A stretch of 39,785 bases of DNA from positions 1-39,785 of the forward strand of contig JALHMY010000091.1 in the NCBI GenBank assembly GCA_022843805.1, written 5' to 3'. Positions 1-7,800 of the stretch are shown here, piece by piece; position 1 is the first letter of the stretch, and each line of letters opens with the position of its first letter. The position numbers and the translations under genes are program-made. The notes beneath the pieces were generated by a model. That model had not been told where the DNA came from, searched no databases, and saw only the letters and a list, made by a program, of their open reading frames with translations. Source of the DNA: Fuerstiella sp. (GTDB lineage Bacteria; Planctomycetota; Planctomycetia; Planctomycetales; Planctomycetaceae).

Positions 1-118
1 CCATATCTGGCTGGTCCAATCCACAGGAACCTACTAACGGCGAGCCGTATGCGGGAAAACCGCCCGTACGGTTCTGAGGGAGGGGGAGCTGAAATCAATC
101 AGCTCTCCCTACCCCTAT
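1..118 (+). ncRNA. Group II intron 3' end (domains V and VI)
   Basis: Bases 42-74 fold as a group II domain V: the outer arms GAGCCGTA and TACGGTTC pair, an inner GCGG/CCGC stem follows a small bulge, and the loop is GAAA. The next segment, about 77-118, forms a domain VI stem with the tip GAGCTGA/TCAGCTC and an unpaired A at 111 eight bases before the end, the expected branch-point position. The intron should end at CCCCTAT (118). Domains I-IV and any reverse transcriptase lie before the window. Domain V is the catalytic core of the ribozyme and is its most conserved part, so the call is secure even though only the end is seen. Confidence 0.88.
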
Positions 119-253
119 CGTCGCTGAGGTGCGTCACCTGAAAGATACAGGAACGCTGGAGTTCGCGGAGAAAATCAGTGCTCCACAAGTGCTTCCGAGG
201 AGATCCAAAACGACGACCATACCCAATAAAAACAAAGGCCAGCAGTCACCCGT

Positions 254-635
254 TCAGATTCCAGAAAAATAATTCACAGCTGGCCCTTTACAGAGGTAGG
301 TAAAGGTCGTGATATCGCCGGTGACGGGATCCGTCTGAGTCAGCCGGTTCCCCGTCGGCGAATACGCCAGCAGACCCGCTCCGCCTGTCGGCACATGATC
401 GGCCAGCAGATTGTCCCACCCGCTGACACTCAGCAAAAACCACTGATCGACGGTTAAGCCGTTCCAGTTGAGAGCCGTCGTGGCTGGGCGATACACGTCG
501 TTGGTGAGCTGTCCGGTGAAGTCATAGTTCCAGTTGGAGACATCGACGCCGTTGTCCCAGAGACTCGTGCGATCACCAGCGCCGTCGAATTGACAGTTGT
601 AGTACGAAAGCGTGGTGTTTGTGCTGTTGACGTTG
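254..635 (-). pseudogene. RHS repeat fragment, duplicate of the inner part of the downstream RHS gene
   Basis: Read on the minus strand, 635 down to 297 encodes YD-repeat sequence nearly identical to an internal stretch of the RHS gene at 4884-7937; the matching DNA is 6724-7062 with a constant offset of 6427 and only scattered substitutions. Past 297 the similarity stops and the frame runs into a short unrelated tail ending at 254. There is no N-terminal part, no RHS core DPSGL motif and no toxin tip. It is a fragment left by duplication or recombination, not a working gene. The + strand DNA changes character abruptly at 636. Confidence 0.85.
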
Positions 636-781
636 CCGTGGCTGGCGAAGGCGTCGCTCCCGCGACGCTCGGCATGGCCGGGGCAGACGTTTCCGCAACG
701 ATGGCCGGAAGGCTGGTCAAAGTTGACAGTCCCGATCCTGCTGCTGATGCTTTGGCAAAACGGCTCGGTGGAGAATCTTGA
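636..781 (+). pseudogene. Possible 3' remnant of an unknown gene
   Basis: From the point where the RHS similarity ends, the + strand is open to a TGA at 779-781 and would encode about 48 residues ending in ADALAKRLGGES. Its composition (Ala, Val, Gly) and the GVAPAT segment resemble the tail of the primase-like gene downstream (GVAPATPSP near 1680), in both cases encoded over the same GCGTCGC/GCGACGC palindrome. It may be the end of a gene of the same mobile element cut off by the RHS fragment. No family is recognised and coding is uncertain. Confidence 0.25.
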
Positions 782-925
782 TTGTCGTTTGCAAGGGCGA
801 GAACGGTGGAACCTTCGTGGATAGTGTCACGAAGGCCCCGGCTGTCTAAGCCCATCAATCGCCGACGCTGGGGGCCGGGCATGGCCCCCGCTTCGGTTTT
901 CTTCACAACTCGAAAGGACATTCCC

Positions 926-1995
926 TTGAATAATATAGTCGAATCAAATTCCAATCCCTTGGCGAACGCAGCCTTGGGTTACGCGGACCGTGGTTGGCGT
1001 ATCATTCCGCTCCATACGATTGACGATGGAGGGTGTGTACTTGTGAAAGCTCCGGCTGTACCAGCCCTGCCAAGCATCCCCTGACGCCAAACGGCGTGCA
1101 TGGTGCAACGACTGACCGAGCCACCATCGTCATTTGGTGGAACGAACCCGACATTGCCAACGTCGGCATCGCGACCGGCAACGGTCTGCTGGTCTTGGAT
1201 ATTGACGCCAAGCATGATGGTTTGGCATCGTTGGCCCAACTGGAAGCCCAGCACGAGCCGATCCCGAAAACCCTTCGCCTGTCCATGTTGTATGCGTTGC
1301 TGGATGGCGTAGGCATCATCGACGTTTCGCATTTGAAAGCGGCAACGGCGGTCTGGCGATATTGCGACGCATCGGCCCGGATGATCTTTGCCGAAGGCCA
1401 AGGGGAAACGGCTGACCCGCTGGAACAATTATTGTTGCTCACGATTCGCCAAGAGCCGGGCATCAATCGGCGTGGCTTGCATCGGGCCATCGGTGGTCAT
1501 ATCCCCGCAAAAGAAATGGTTCATGCCTTGGCTCGGCTGCGGGATCGTGGTCAAGCTCGCTGTGAGATGCTGGCGACCGGAGGACGCCCCAGCGAATGCT
1601 GGTTCCCTGACGTCGCTCCGCAGCCCATCGTCATCGCCACGGCAACGCAAGCAATGGAATGCCCGGTCGAAGGGGAACCGGGCGTCGCTCCCGCGACGCC
1701 TTCCCCAGCATTGGCACAGCCCAGCGAACTGGAAGCGGTCAAGTTGAACCTGTCGGAACTGTTCGACGCCGTAAACGCTATCGGCGGCAATTTCCATAAC
1801 GACGGCAATGCCGTGGTGGTGGATGCCTCGGCTGGAACTTTGACCCCGGCCATCGTCGCTTCGTTGGCCGATCATCAGGAATGGCTGGCGTCGGTCTATA
1901 CGCCGCCCAGCCCCGTTATTAGCGAAGCCACGGACGTTAATAGCGATGACGTGCTGACCGACGAAGAGTTCTTCGCCGAAATGCAGAGCATGTAA
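926..1995 (+). pseudogene. Primase-polymerase / DUF3987 gene, frameshifted and internally deleted
   Basis: The start is probably TTG 926, with AAAGGA 9-14 bases upstream. The first 38 codons encode NPLANAALGYADRGWRIIPL, the typical beginning of a bifunctional primase-polymerase domain (prim-pol, PF09250-like). The frame is then lost in GTGTGT at 1033-1038: removing one GT restores GGCTCESSGC and continuity with SPAKHPLTPNGVHGATTD and the acidic LLVLDIDAKHDG motif. Near residue 120 the prim-pol domain jumps from IPKTLR straight to LSMLYALLDG, which is the end of a DUF3987 helicase-like domain, so several hundred residues are missing. The tail (from about 1440) contains a winged-helix-like segment and an acidic C-terminus. 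Such proteins replicate or maintain integrative elements and phage satellites. Two independent lesions make activity unlikely. A terminator-like hairpin follows the stop. Confidence 0.75.
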
Positions 1996-2000
1996 AAACG

Positions 2001-2045
2001 GCCCATCGGGGCGGTGGTCAGCAACGGCCATCGCCCCAGATGGGC
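2001..2045 (+). terminator. Terminator-like hairpin after the primase-like gene
   Basis: GCCCATCGGGGCG (2001-2013) pairs with CGCCCCAGATGGGC (2032-2045) with one bulged base, starting 5 bases after the stop codon at 1995. The following AATTTCTG is only weakly T-rich, so intrinsic termination is plausible but not certain. Confidence 0.45.
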
Positions 2046-2306
2046 AATTTCTGACGAAAGACCGTGCGCCGGCCAAATCCTTGCCCTGTCGGGCTTTTGC
2101 TTCGCCTGTAGGAATGTTGATGGGAAATTCCGAAGGGGATGACTTAGCCCATTCTTGTTTTGGTCCCGCCTGACCGCCGATAGTGGATACTTTGAAGTCC
2201 CTGCCATTCCGACGCCGAAAAATACGAACTTACGCATGGCAAAGGCGTCTTGTAGACTGGATACTTCAGTGTGTACTCCAAGGTCATCGTGAGCGGGGGG
2301 GAAGGC

Positions 2307-2909
2307 ATGGCGGTCGGAATCTGTCTGCGGGTCAGCAGCACGAAGGGGCAGGAAACCCGCAGCCAAGAACCCGATTTGCAAACGTGGGCCAAAGCCCAGC
2401 CTGATGAAGTCGTGTGGTATCGGGATCGGTTCACCGGCACGACGATGGAACGCCCCGGCTTGGAACGGCTGTTGGCTGATGTTCGCAGTGGGAAGGTTTC
2501 CAAGGTCTGCGTCTGACGATTGGATCGCTTGGGCCGAACGGCCAAAGGTTTGCTGACGCTGCTGGACGAATTGCAGGTCTTGGGCGTTGGTTTTGTATCG
2601 CTGCGGGAAGGCTTCGACCTTTCCACCCCAGCCGGGCGTTTGATGGCCGGGGTTCTCGCCAGCGTTGCTGCCTACGAAACCGAAGTTCGCAAGGAACGGC
2701 AATTGGCAGGCATCGCCAAAGCGAAGGCTGACGGCAAGACTTGGGGCGGTCGCAAGGCTGGCACACGGGTCAAGGTCACGGAAGAAAAGGAGAACGTGAT
2801 TCGCCAGCTTCACGACAAAGGCTACAGCATCGCCGCCATAGCCAGAACGGTCGGATTGACCCGCAAGACGATCTATCGTGCGTTGGGCCGGGAATTGGTT
2901 GGCAGTTGA
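2307..2909 (+). pseudogene. Serine recombinase (resolvase/invertase), interrupted by an in-frame TGA
   Basis: From ATG 2307 the product begins MAVGICLRVSSTKGQE, with the RVS nucleophile-serine motif of the resolvase family. It continues through the typical PGLERLLADVRSGKVSKVCV segment, then TGA (2514-2516), then RLDRLGRTAKGL in the same frame. Family members have Trp directly before K/RLDRLGR, so TGA most likely arose from TGG by one base change. The rest is intact: the catalytic-domain end (AGRLMAGVLASVAAYE, ERQ) and a C-terminal helix-turn-helix (YSIAAIARTVGLTRKTIYRA). Full length would be about 200 residues, normal for a small resolvase. As read, the gene gives a 69-residue stub; a distal restart could give only the last 130 residues without the catalytic serine. 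It belongs with the decayed primase-like gene upstream as part of a mobile element. Confidence 0.85.
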
Positions 2910-3091
2910 GTTGGCCCCGGCGTCGCACCGCGACGCCCAGCCCATCGAAGGCGACCGCCTCAACAAATCATCCATTCACTCCATCGCCCTCAACGCTCCC
3001 GCCTTGCGAGCAAACGAGCAAAGTCATGGCATGGCCGTTCGTGCTGACGCCAATCTGGTTGCGAGCAAACGAGCAAAGGGTCGTCGGGGAC
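2910..3091. repeat. Spacer with GCGAGCAAACGAGCAAAG repeats and a GCGTCGC/GCGACGC palindrome
   Basis: Directly after the recombinase, GGCGTCGCACCGCGACGCC (about 2921-2939) is the third copy of a palindrome also found at about 651-669 and 1682-1700. Two copies of TTGCGAGCAAACGAGCAAAG follow (about 3004-3023 and 3058-3077). No gene is supported here. Confidence 0.6.
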
Positions 3092-3454
3092 TTTGCTCGC
3101 AGACGTTTTGCCAAAGCGTGGGTCGGCTGGACTTTGCTCGTTTGCTCGCAGTGGGATGACGGGAAAGGTGAAGGTCAGGCGTGGCGATGGGGTCGGCGAA
3201 GCCGAAGCGGAACACGACGATGAGGCGATGGATTATTTGTTGAAGCCATCGCTGCCGTTCGTGGCGGGGCTGACGCTGGGGATTGCCCTTGCCACGGCGA
3301 CCGCTGTTGCAAAGATAAGAATCAAACAATTCTGGGCGATTCCCCTGACAGGCAAGGTGGTCGCCGGGCCTTGCATGATGGCTATGCCCCTGTTTCTTTT
3401 TGATCGTGACGTTGGGCCACGCTCACGCACGCACGGGCTGCGGGAAGAATCGCC
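3092..3454 (+). repeat. Duplicated module, copy A (with an ORF for a small hydrophobic protein)
   Basis: This segment matches 3995-4366 over its whole length with roughly 80-85% identity and small indels, from TTTGCTCGCAGACGTTTTGCC to GAATCGCC. It begins with the GCTCG-type short repeats and includes an ORF from ATG 3156 (MTGKVKVRRGDG...) with one hydrophobic stretch (FVAGLTLGIALATATAVAKI) that could be a membrane helix. In this copy the ORF stays open into the next gene at 3477. Differences between the copies often change the amino acid, so selection on the protein is not evident. Function unknown. Confidence 0.7.
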
Positions 3455-3476
3455 AGCGGGGGCGATAGATACAGGC

Positions 3477-3764
3477 ATGAAGACGTTTCACGAATGGCTG
3501 GCAGAACGCATGAAGAACGAAGGGCTGTGGCTCAACGACAAGAATGCCGTGATCGGCATGTCGAACATCAACCCGCTGTTGCAGAAGAAGGCGAAGGTCA
3601 AGCCATTGAAACTGCCGAAGGCGAAGCTGGGCGTCGTCAAGACGCCCAAGCCCTTCAAGCCCACGCCACCGGCGACGTTCAAGCCGAAGGGACTTCCTCC
3701 ATCGCCGGCGCATGTGGCGTTGATGGTCGCCGTGCCAAGGCTCATCGTCAGCGACAACAAATAA
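3477..3764 (+). CDS. Small basic protein with GLWLND...AVIG motif
   Basis: A 95-residue protein starting MKTFHEWLAERMKNEGLWLN and continuing DKNAVIGMSNINPLL, followed by a Lys/Pro-rich basic tail (KAKVKPLKLPKAKLG and similar). No signal peptide or membrane helix. The start is chosen at ATG 3477 because a second locus at 16502 (minus strand) encodes a related product that also starts with Met at this place (MTAFRDCLAE...GLWLNDNDAVIGLSKTNP). The frame is open further upstream through module copy A, so an N-terminal extension from 3156 cannot be excluded. The family is not one I can name. The conserved core with divergent tails at two loci suggests a real small-protein family carried on accessory DNA. 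Confidence 0.5.
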   Translation: MKTFHEWLAERMKNEGLWLNDKNAVIGMSNINPLLQKKAKVKPLKLPKAKLGVVKTPKPFKPTPPATFKPKGLPPSPAHVALMVAVPRLIVSDNK

Positions 3765-4058
3765 GTCGTCGCCTTGCCGCTCATCGGTTTCGCCTTGCGA
3801 GCAAACGAGCAGTGTCCCGTGGCGTGGGGCGGAAGCATTGCGAGCAAACGAGCAAAGCGAGCAAAGTCCCCTGCTGACCTTTGCTCGCTTTGCTCGCAAC
3901 CGTTTTGGCGAAGCCCTGCCCCCCTTTGCTCGCTTTGCTCGCTTTGCTCGTTTGCTCGCAAGGGATTTGGCGAAAGCGATGCCGACTTTGCTCGTTTGCT
4001 CGCAGACGTTTTGCCAAAACTTCGGTCGGCTGGACTTTGCTCGTTTGCTCGCAATGCC
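3765..4058. repeat. Cluster of GAGCAAA / TTTGCTC short repeats
   Basis: Repeats of the 9-mer GCGAGCAAA and the variant CGAGCAAA occur at 3795-3812 and 3839-3866 in one orientation, and as the complement (CTTTGCTCG, TTTGCTCGC) at 3880-3898, 3925-3960, 3985-4003 and 4036-4053. Runs of up to four units occur. Forward and reverse groups can pair and form long hairpins. The same repeats are found at 3004-3150. All six frames give LLVCSQ- or ANEQS-like repetitive peptides, which are artefacts of the repeat. No gene is supported. Confidence 0.8.
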
Positions 4059-4366
4059 ATGACGGGAAAAGCGAAGATCAGCAATGGCGACGGGAAGGCG
4101 GTCGGCAGGGCGAAAGCGGAACAAGAAGATGAGGCGATGATTTATTTGTTGAAGCCATCGCCGCTGTTCGTGGCGGGGCCGACGCTGGGCATTGCCATCG
4201 CCACGGCGACCGTTGTTGCAAAGCTAAGAATCAAACAATTCTGGGCGATTCCCTTGGCAGGCAAGGTGGTCGCCGCCCGTCTTGCATGATGACCTTGCCC
4301 CCGTGTGTTCTTTATCGTGGCGTTGGGCCACGCTCACGCACGGGCGGGGCTGCGGAAAGAATCGCC
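3995..4366 (+). repeat. Duplicated module, copy B (with a 76-residue ORF)
   Basis: Second copy of 3092-3454. Its ORF runs from ATG 4059 to 4289 (MTGKAKISNGDG...; hydrophobic FVAGPTLGIAIATATVVAKL) and ends early after GKVVAARLA, because the sequence after GTGGTCGCC differs from copy A. The similarity stops at 4366, three bases before the stop codon of the ankyrin gene on the other strand, so the module boundary coincides with the end of the RHS toxin-immunity locus. Confidence 0.7.
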
Positions 4367-4368
4367 TG

Positions 4369-4881
4369 CTACATAGATTTCGCTTCCAACAATGCGACGA
4401 TATCGCTTCGGCCCCATTCCCTTGCATACTCCAAGGCATCCATGTTGTCGAGATTCGGGTATTGGATTGCCGTGTCGATTCCGGCATCAATCAGGAGTTT
4501 AGCCACAGCGGTGTGCGAATCGGATAAACCGCCGACAATCGCCGACAACAATGGGTTTCGCACCGAATTGGACACGTCCAGTGTTGCCCCCGATTCTATC
4601 AGGAATCTCACAATGTCAACATGGGCGTTGGATGCTGCCTCATCGAGAGGTCGACCTTCAATTGTCGCCCCTCGTACATTTACGTCCACTCCTTGCGAAA
4701 CTAGCCACTGCACGATGTCCAGCTTTCCGTGTGCCGCAGCCATGTGCAGCCACGTGCCAAATGGTGTGTCGAGATGAAGCAGTGATTCGTCCTGACCAAC
4801 TAAACGAACGAATTCGGATATGTCGCCAATCTTAATCGACTTTCGGATTTGCTTGTAAGCGTCAATCTGGTCATCTCGCAT
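4369..4881 (-). CDS. Ankyrin-repeat protein, probable immunity protein of the RHS nuclease
   Basis: A 170-residue protein without signal peptide or membrane helix. From about residue 38 it is made of ankyrin repeats; clear units are GTWLHMAAAHGKLDIVQWLV, RPLDEAASNAHVDIVRFLIE, NPLLSAIVGG...AVAKLLIDAG and MDALEYAREWGRSDIVALLE. The ATG lies 2 nt after the TGA of the RHS gene, and the ribosome binding site GAGGAA sits inside the last RHS codons, so the two are translated as a unit. A small intracellular protein directly behind a polymorphic toxin is the classic place of an immunity protein, and ankyrin proteins are a known immunity class in such systems. Binding to this toxin is inference. Confidence 0.8.
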   Translation of the reverse strand: MRDDQIDAYKQIRKSIKIGDISEFVRLVGQDESLLHLDTPFGTWLHMAAAHGKLDIVQWLVSQGVDVNVRGATIEGRPLDEAASNAHVDIVRFLIESGATLDVSNSVRNPLLSAIVGGLSDSHTAVAKLLIDAGIDTAIQYPNLDNMDALEYAREWGRSDIVALLEAKSM

Positions 4882-4883
4882 AC

Positions 4884-7800
4884 TCAGGTTCCTCGCTCCG
4901 CCGCTTCCTTACCTAGTCTTTTCAGTGCTTCAACAAAGTCATCGTAATCTGCCCCCAACCTATCCAGCTCTCGCAGCTTGTCAACAACCTTTTTCAAAGC
5001 TTCAGGCCCATGCTGCTGCGAAATCTTAAATGGCGCCCAGACAAGGTTCTCCTTGCCGTAAATTGGATCGATGCCGACTTTCCTGAGTATTGCCTGTCCT
5101 TCCTCAACCAAAGCCTTTTGAGCAGGACCAAGCCCCTTCTTGAAAAGGATGTGGTGGGCATGTGGATTAACCATCCCTGAAGGTGGGTCGCCAATCAAGC
5201 CCCGCAGGTGCTTCCCAAAGTCAAAGCCCTCGACAAGTGGCTTGAATCCACTGCTTGGGGCAACACTACCGGGGACATCAGACTTTGTCGATGGTGGTTC
5301 CTGATTTGGCCATTTGGCATCTCCAGGACTCGGTTTATCGGAGTCTGTATCTCGTTTTCCGAAGTTCGGTCCACTGCGGGCCGTGTTCGGGTCTGTGTCA
5401 AACTGATGCTTGCTACCTGCCTTACCAGCGAACTTTGCCGTCCCGGAGAGGATAATGGTAAGGGCTCCATTTGCGATGAGCCCAGCAAGAATTTTGTCGA
5501 ATTCCGGAATGTGTTTTTCCAAATCGGCATACGATTGTGCGGCTTCGACGGCTTCGTAAAGCGAGACAAATTCAAGAATATCGCCGATGCTTCCGGCGAG
5601 CCCCATCCCGGCCATCACGACAGTAAACGCAGCGACACCGTATGTTCCTCCAAGTGCTCCGGCCGCAAAGCCTGCAGCTGCGGTGCCGCCGATCCACTTT
5701 ACCAGCGTGGGCAAATTCTTCAGAAGATACTCGAACTCATCAGCCACGGCATCCTTGAGCTGACCAGTATTGAACCCTTCGATAAGCATGTATTCAAATC
5801 GTGCCGTGACACTCAGCTGATTGAAGTCGCGTTGGCGAAAGGCCTCACGTTGTGCCTCGAGCCGGGTCGCCTCAAGCTGTAGGTTGTGTCTAACCTGATC
5901 CGCCTCATGTTTCGCCTGACGATCCCGATGAGTTGCCGCCTTACGGATTCGATCTTTGTGCTTGAGGTACGGGATCGCGTGATGTAGCTCGCGTGCATAA
6001 ATCTCCGCTTTCGCCAACCCGTCCTCGATGCTCTCCTGCAGCCCACTCGGATCCACCTCATTCACCGGATTGTTCTTCACATACCGGTACAGGTTCAGAT
6101 CATCCTTCGCCGGATCAGCCGCCGTAAAGACACCGGTCTGGGGGTTGTAGTTGCGGTGGTGGGTTGAGTACTGCAGTTCCGGGCCGGCGTCCGGGTCTTT
6201 GCGGTAGGCGAGGTACTCGCCTTTGTAGAGCTGACTGTTGGCCGTGCTGCCCGTCGAGCTGGTCAGTTTGCCCCAGCCGTCGAAGCTGTACTCATCCGTC
6301 ACGACCTGAGCGTCATCCGTGAGCTGCCTCACGTTGTGAATCCCGTCGCACAGGTAGAAACTGGATTCCAGATCCCGATGCTGACTGAGCACCTGAGCGT
6401 ACTCGGCCGGCAGGTACGTGACGTCTGCTTTGACCACGCCGACATCATCCAGTTCCAGCACGAGGTTGTTGCCGTCGTAGACAAAGCGAGTCTCCGCGAC
6501 ACCGTCATCCTGCAGGACTCGCAGACCATCGCCGTTGTAGGCGTACGTCGTCACGTCGCCCGATGGATGCTCCACCTGAATCAGCCGGTTTTCTCCGTCC
6601 CACGTATTCGTCGTGATGTCACCGGACGGTTCTTCGATCGTGAGCTGATTGCCGTTCGCGTCGTACGTGTACGTTGTTATCCCCGAAACGTCCACAGCGG
6701 TCAGCAGCCGGTTGCCGTTGTCATAGGTAAATGTCGTGACATCGCCGGTGACAGGATCGGTCTGAGTCAGCCGGTTCCCCGTCGGCGAATATGCCAGCAG
6801 TCCCGCTCCGCCTGTCGGCACATGATCGGCCAGCAGATTGTCCCACCCGCTGACACTCAGCAAAAACCACTGATCGACGGTTAAGCCGTTCCAGTTGAGA
6901 GCCGTCGTGGCTGGGCGATACACGTCGTTGGTGAGCTGTCCGGTGAAGTCATAGTTCCAGTTGGAGACATCGACGCCGTTGTCCCAGAGACTCGTGCGAT
7001 CACCAGCGCCATCGAATTGATAGTTGTAGTACGAAAGCGTGTTGTTTGTGCTGTTGACGTTGACCACACCTTTCATCTGGTTGGCCGCATCGTAGGTGAA
7101 ACTGGTTTTCGTGCCGTTGGGGAGTTTTGATTCGGTCTTTCTCCCGGCATCGTCATAGACCAGAGTCGTGACTTCATTGTGGCCATTTTTAAGCTTCGTC
7201 AGTTGCCGAGCCGGATCATGCGTGTAAGTGACTCGACCAACATTCGGGACATTCATCGTGGATCGCTGACTCACCTTGTCGTACGTCAGTGTGATCGTCT
7301 TGTTGTTGGGTTCTTTCGTTTCCTGAGGTCGGTTCAGGTTGTCATACGTGACTGTGTATCGCCCGGTATGGTCATGCAGCAGCGTGCGGTTACCGACCGC
7401 ATCATAGACCTGAGTGACTCGGGTGCCGTCCTGATACTGCCGCACTGTCTGACGGTCGACTTTGTCATAACTGTACGTCGTTCGCAGCCCACGAGCATCG
7501 ATCCGCAGAATCTGACGCCCGGCATCGTCGTAATCGTATGTATGTGTCTGCAGCAGAGGATTTGTTACCGAAAGCGTGCGATTCACCTTGTCGTACACGG
7601 CTGTTGTGATCTTGCCGTTTTCGTTGATCGTGCTGGTGACTCGCCCGCCAGCGTCAAATACACGGGTCGTGCGATTACTCATGGGATCAACTGTCGCAAT
7701 CTGCCGACTGTCGTTGTCGTATACGTTGGTCGTAATACATCCCCTGCCATTCACAATCCGGATCTGTCGCCCTGCAAGGTCATAGCCGTACTGTGTTGTA

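Noticed and set aside
454..954. 166-residue minus-strand reading frame over the RHS fragment and the following region
   Set aside because: It is out of phase with the RHS frame, has a Ser/Thr/Pro-rich random look and crosses the breakpoint at 635.
1429..2076. Long minus-strand frames opposite the primase-like gene
   Set aside because: They are shadows of the GC-rich coding strand; the + strand shows recognisable prim-pol/DUF3987 motifs.
3004..4053. CRISPR array from the GCGAGCAAA repeats
   Set aside because: Units are too short, in both orientations, directly joined in places, and there are no regular unique spacers or cas genes.
3423..4124. Minus-strand frame of 233 residues across the GAGCAAA repeats
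   Set aside because: Its repeated ANEQS/RAKR peptides come from the DNA repeat, and no domain is seen.
5208..5882. Plus-strand frame opposite the RHS tip
   Set aside because: The minus strand has a clear RHS-AHH protein in this place.
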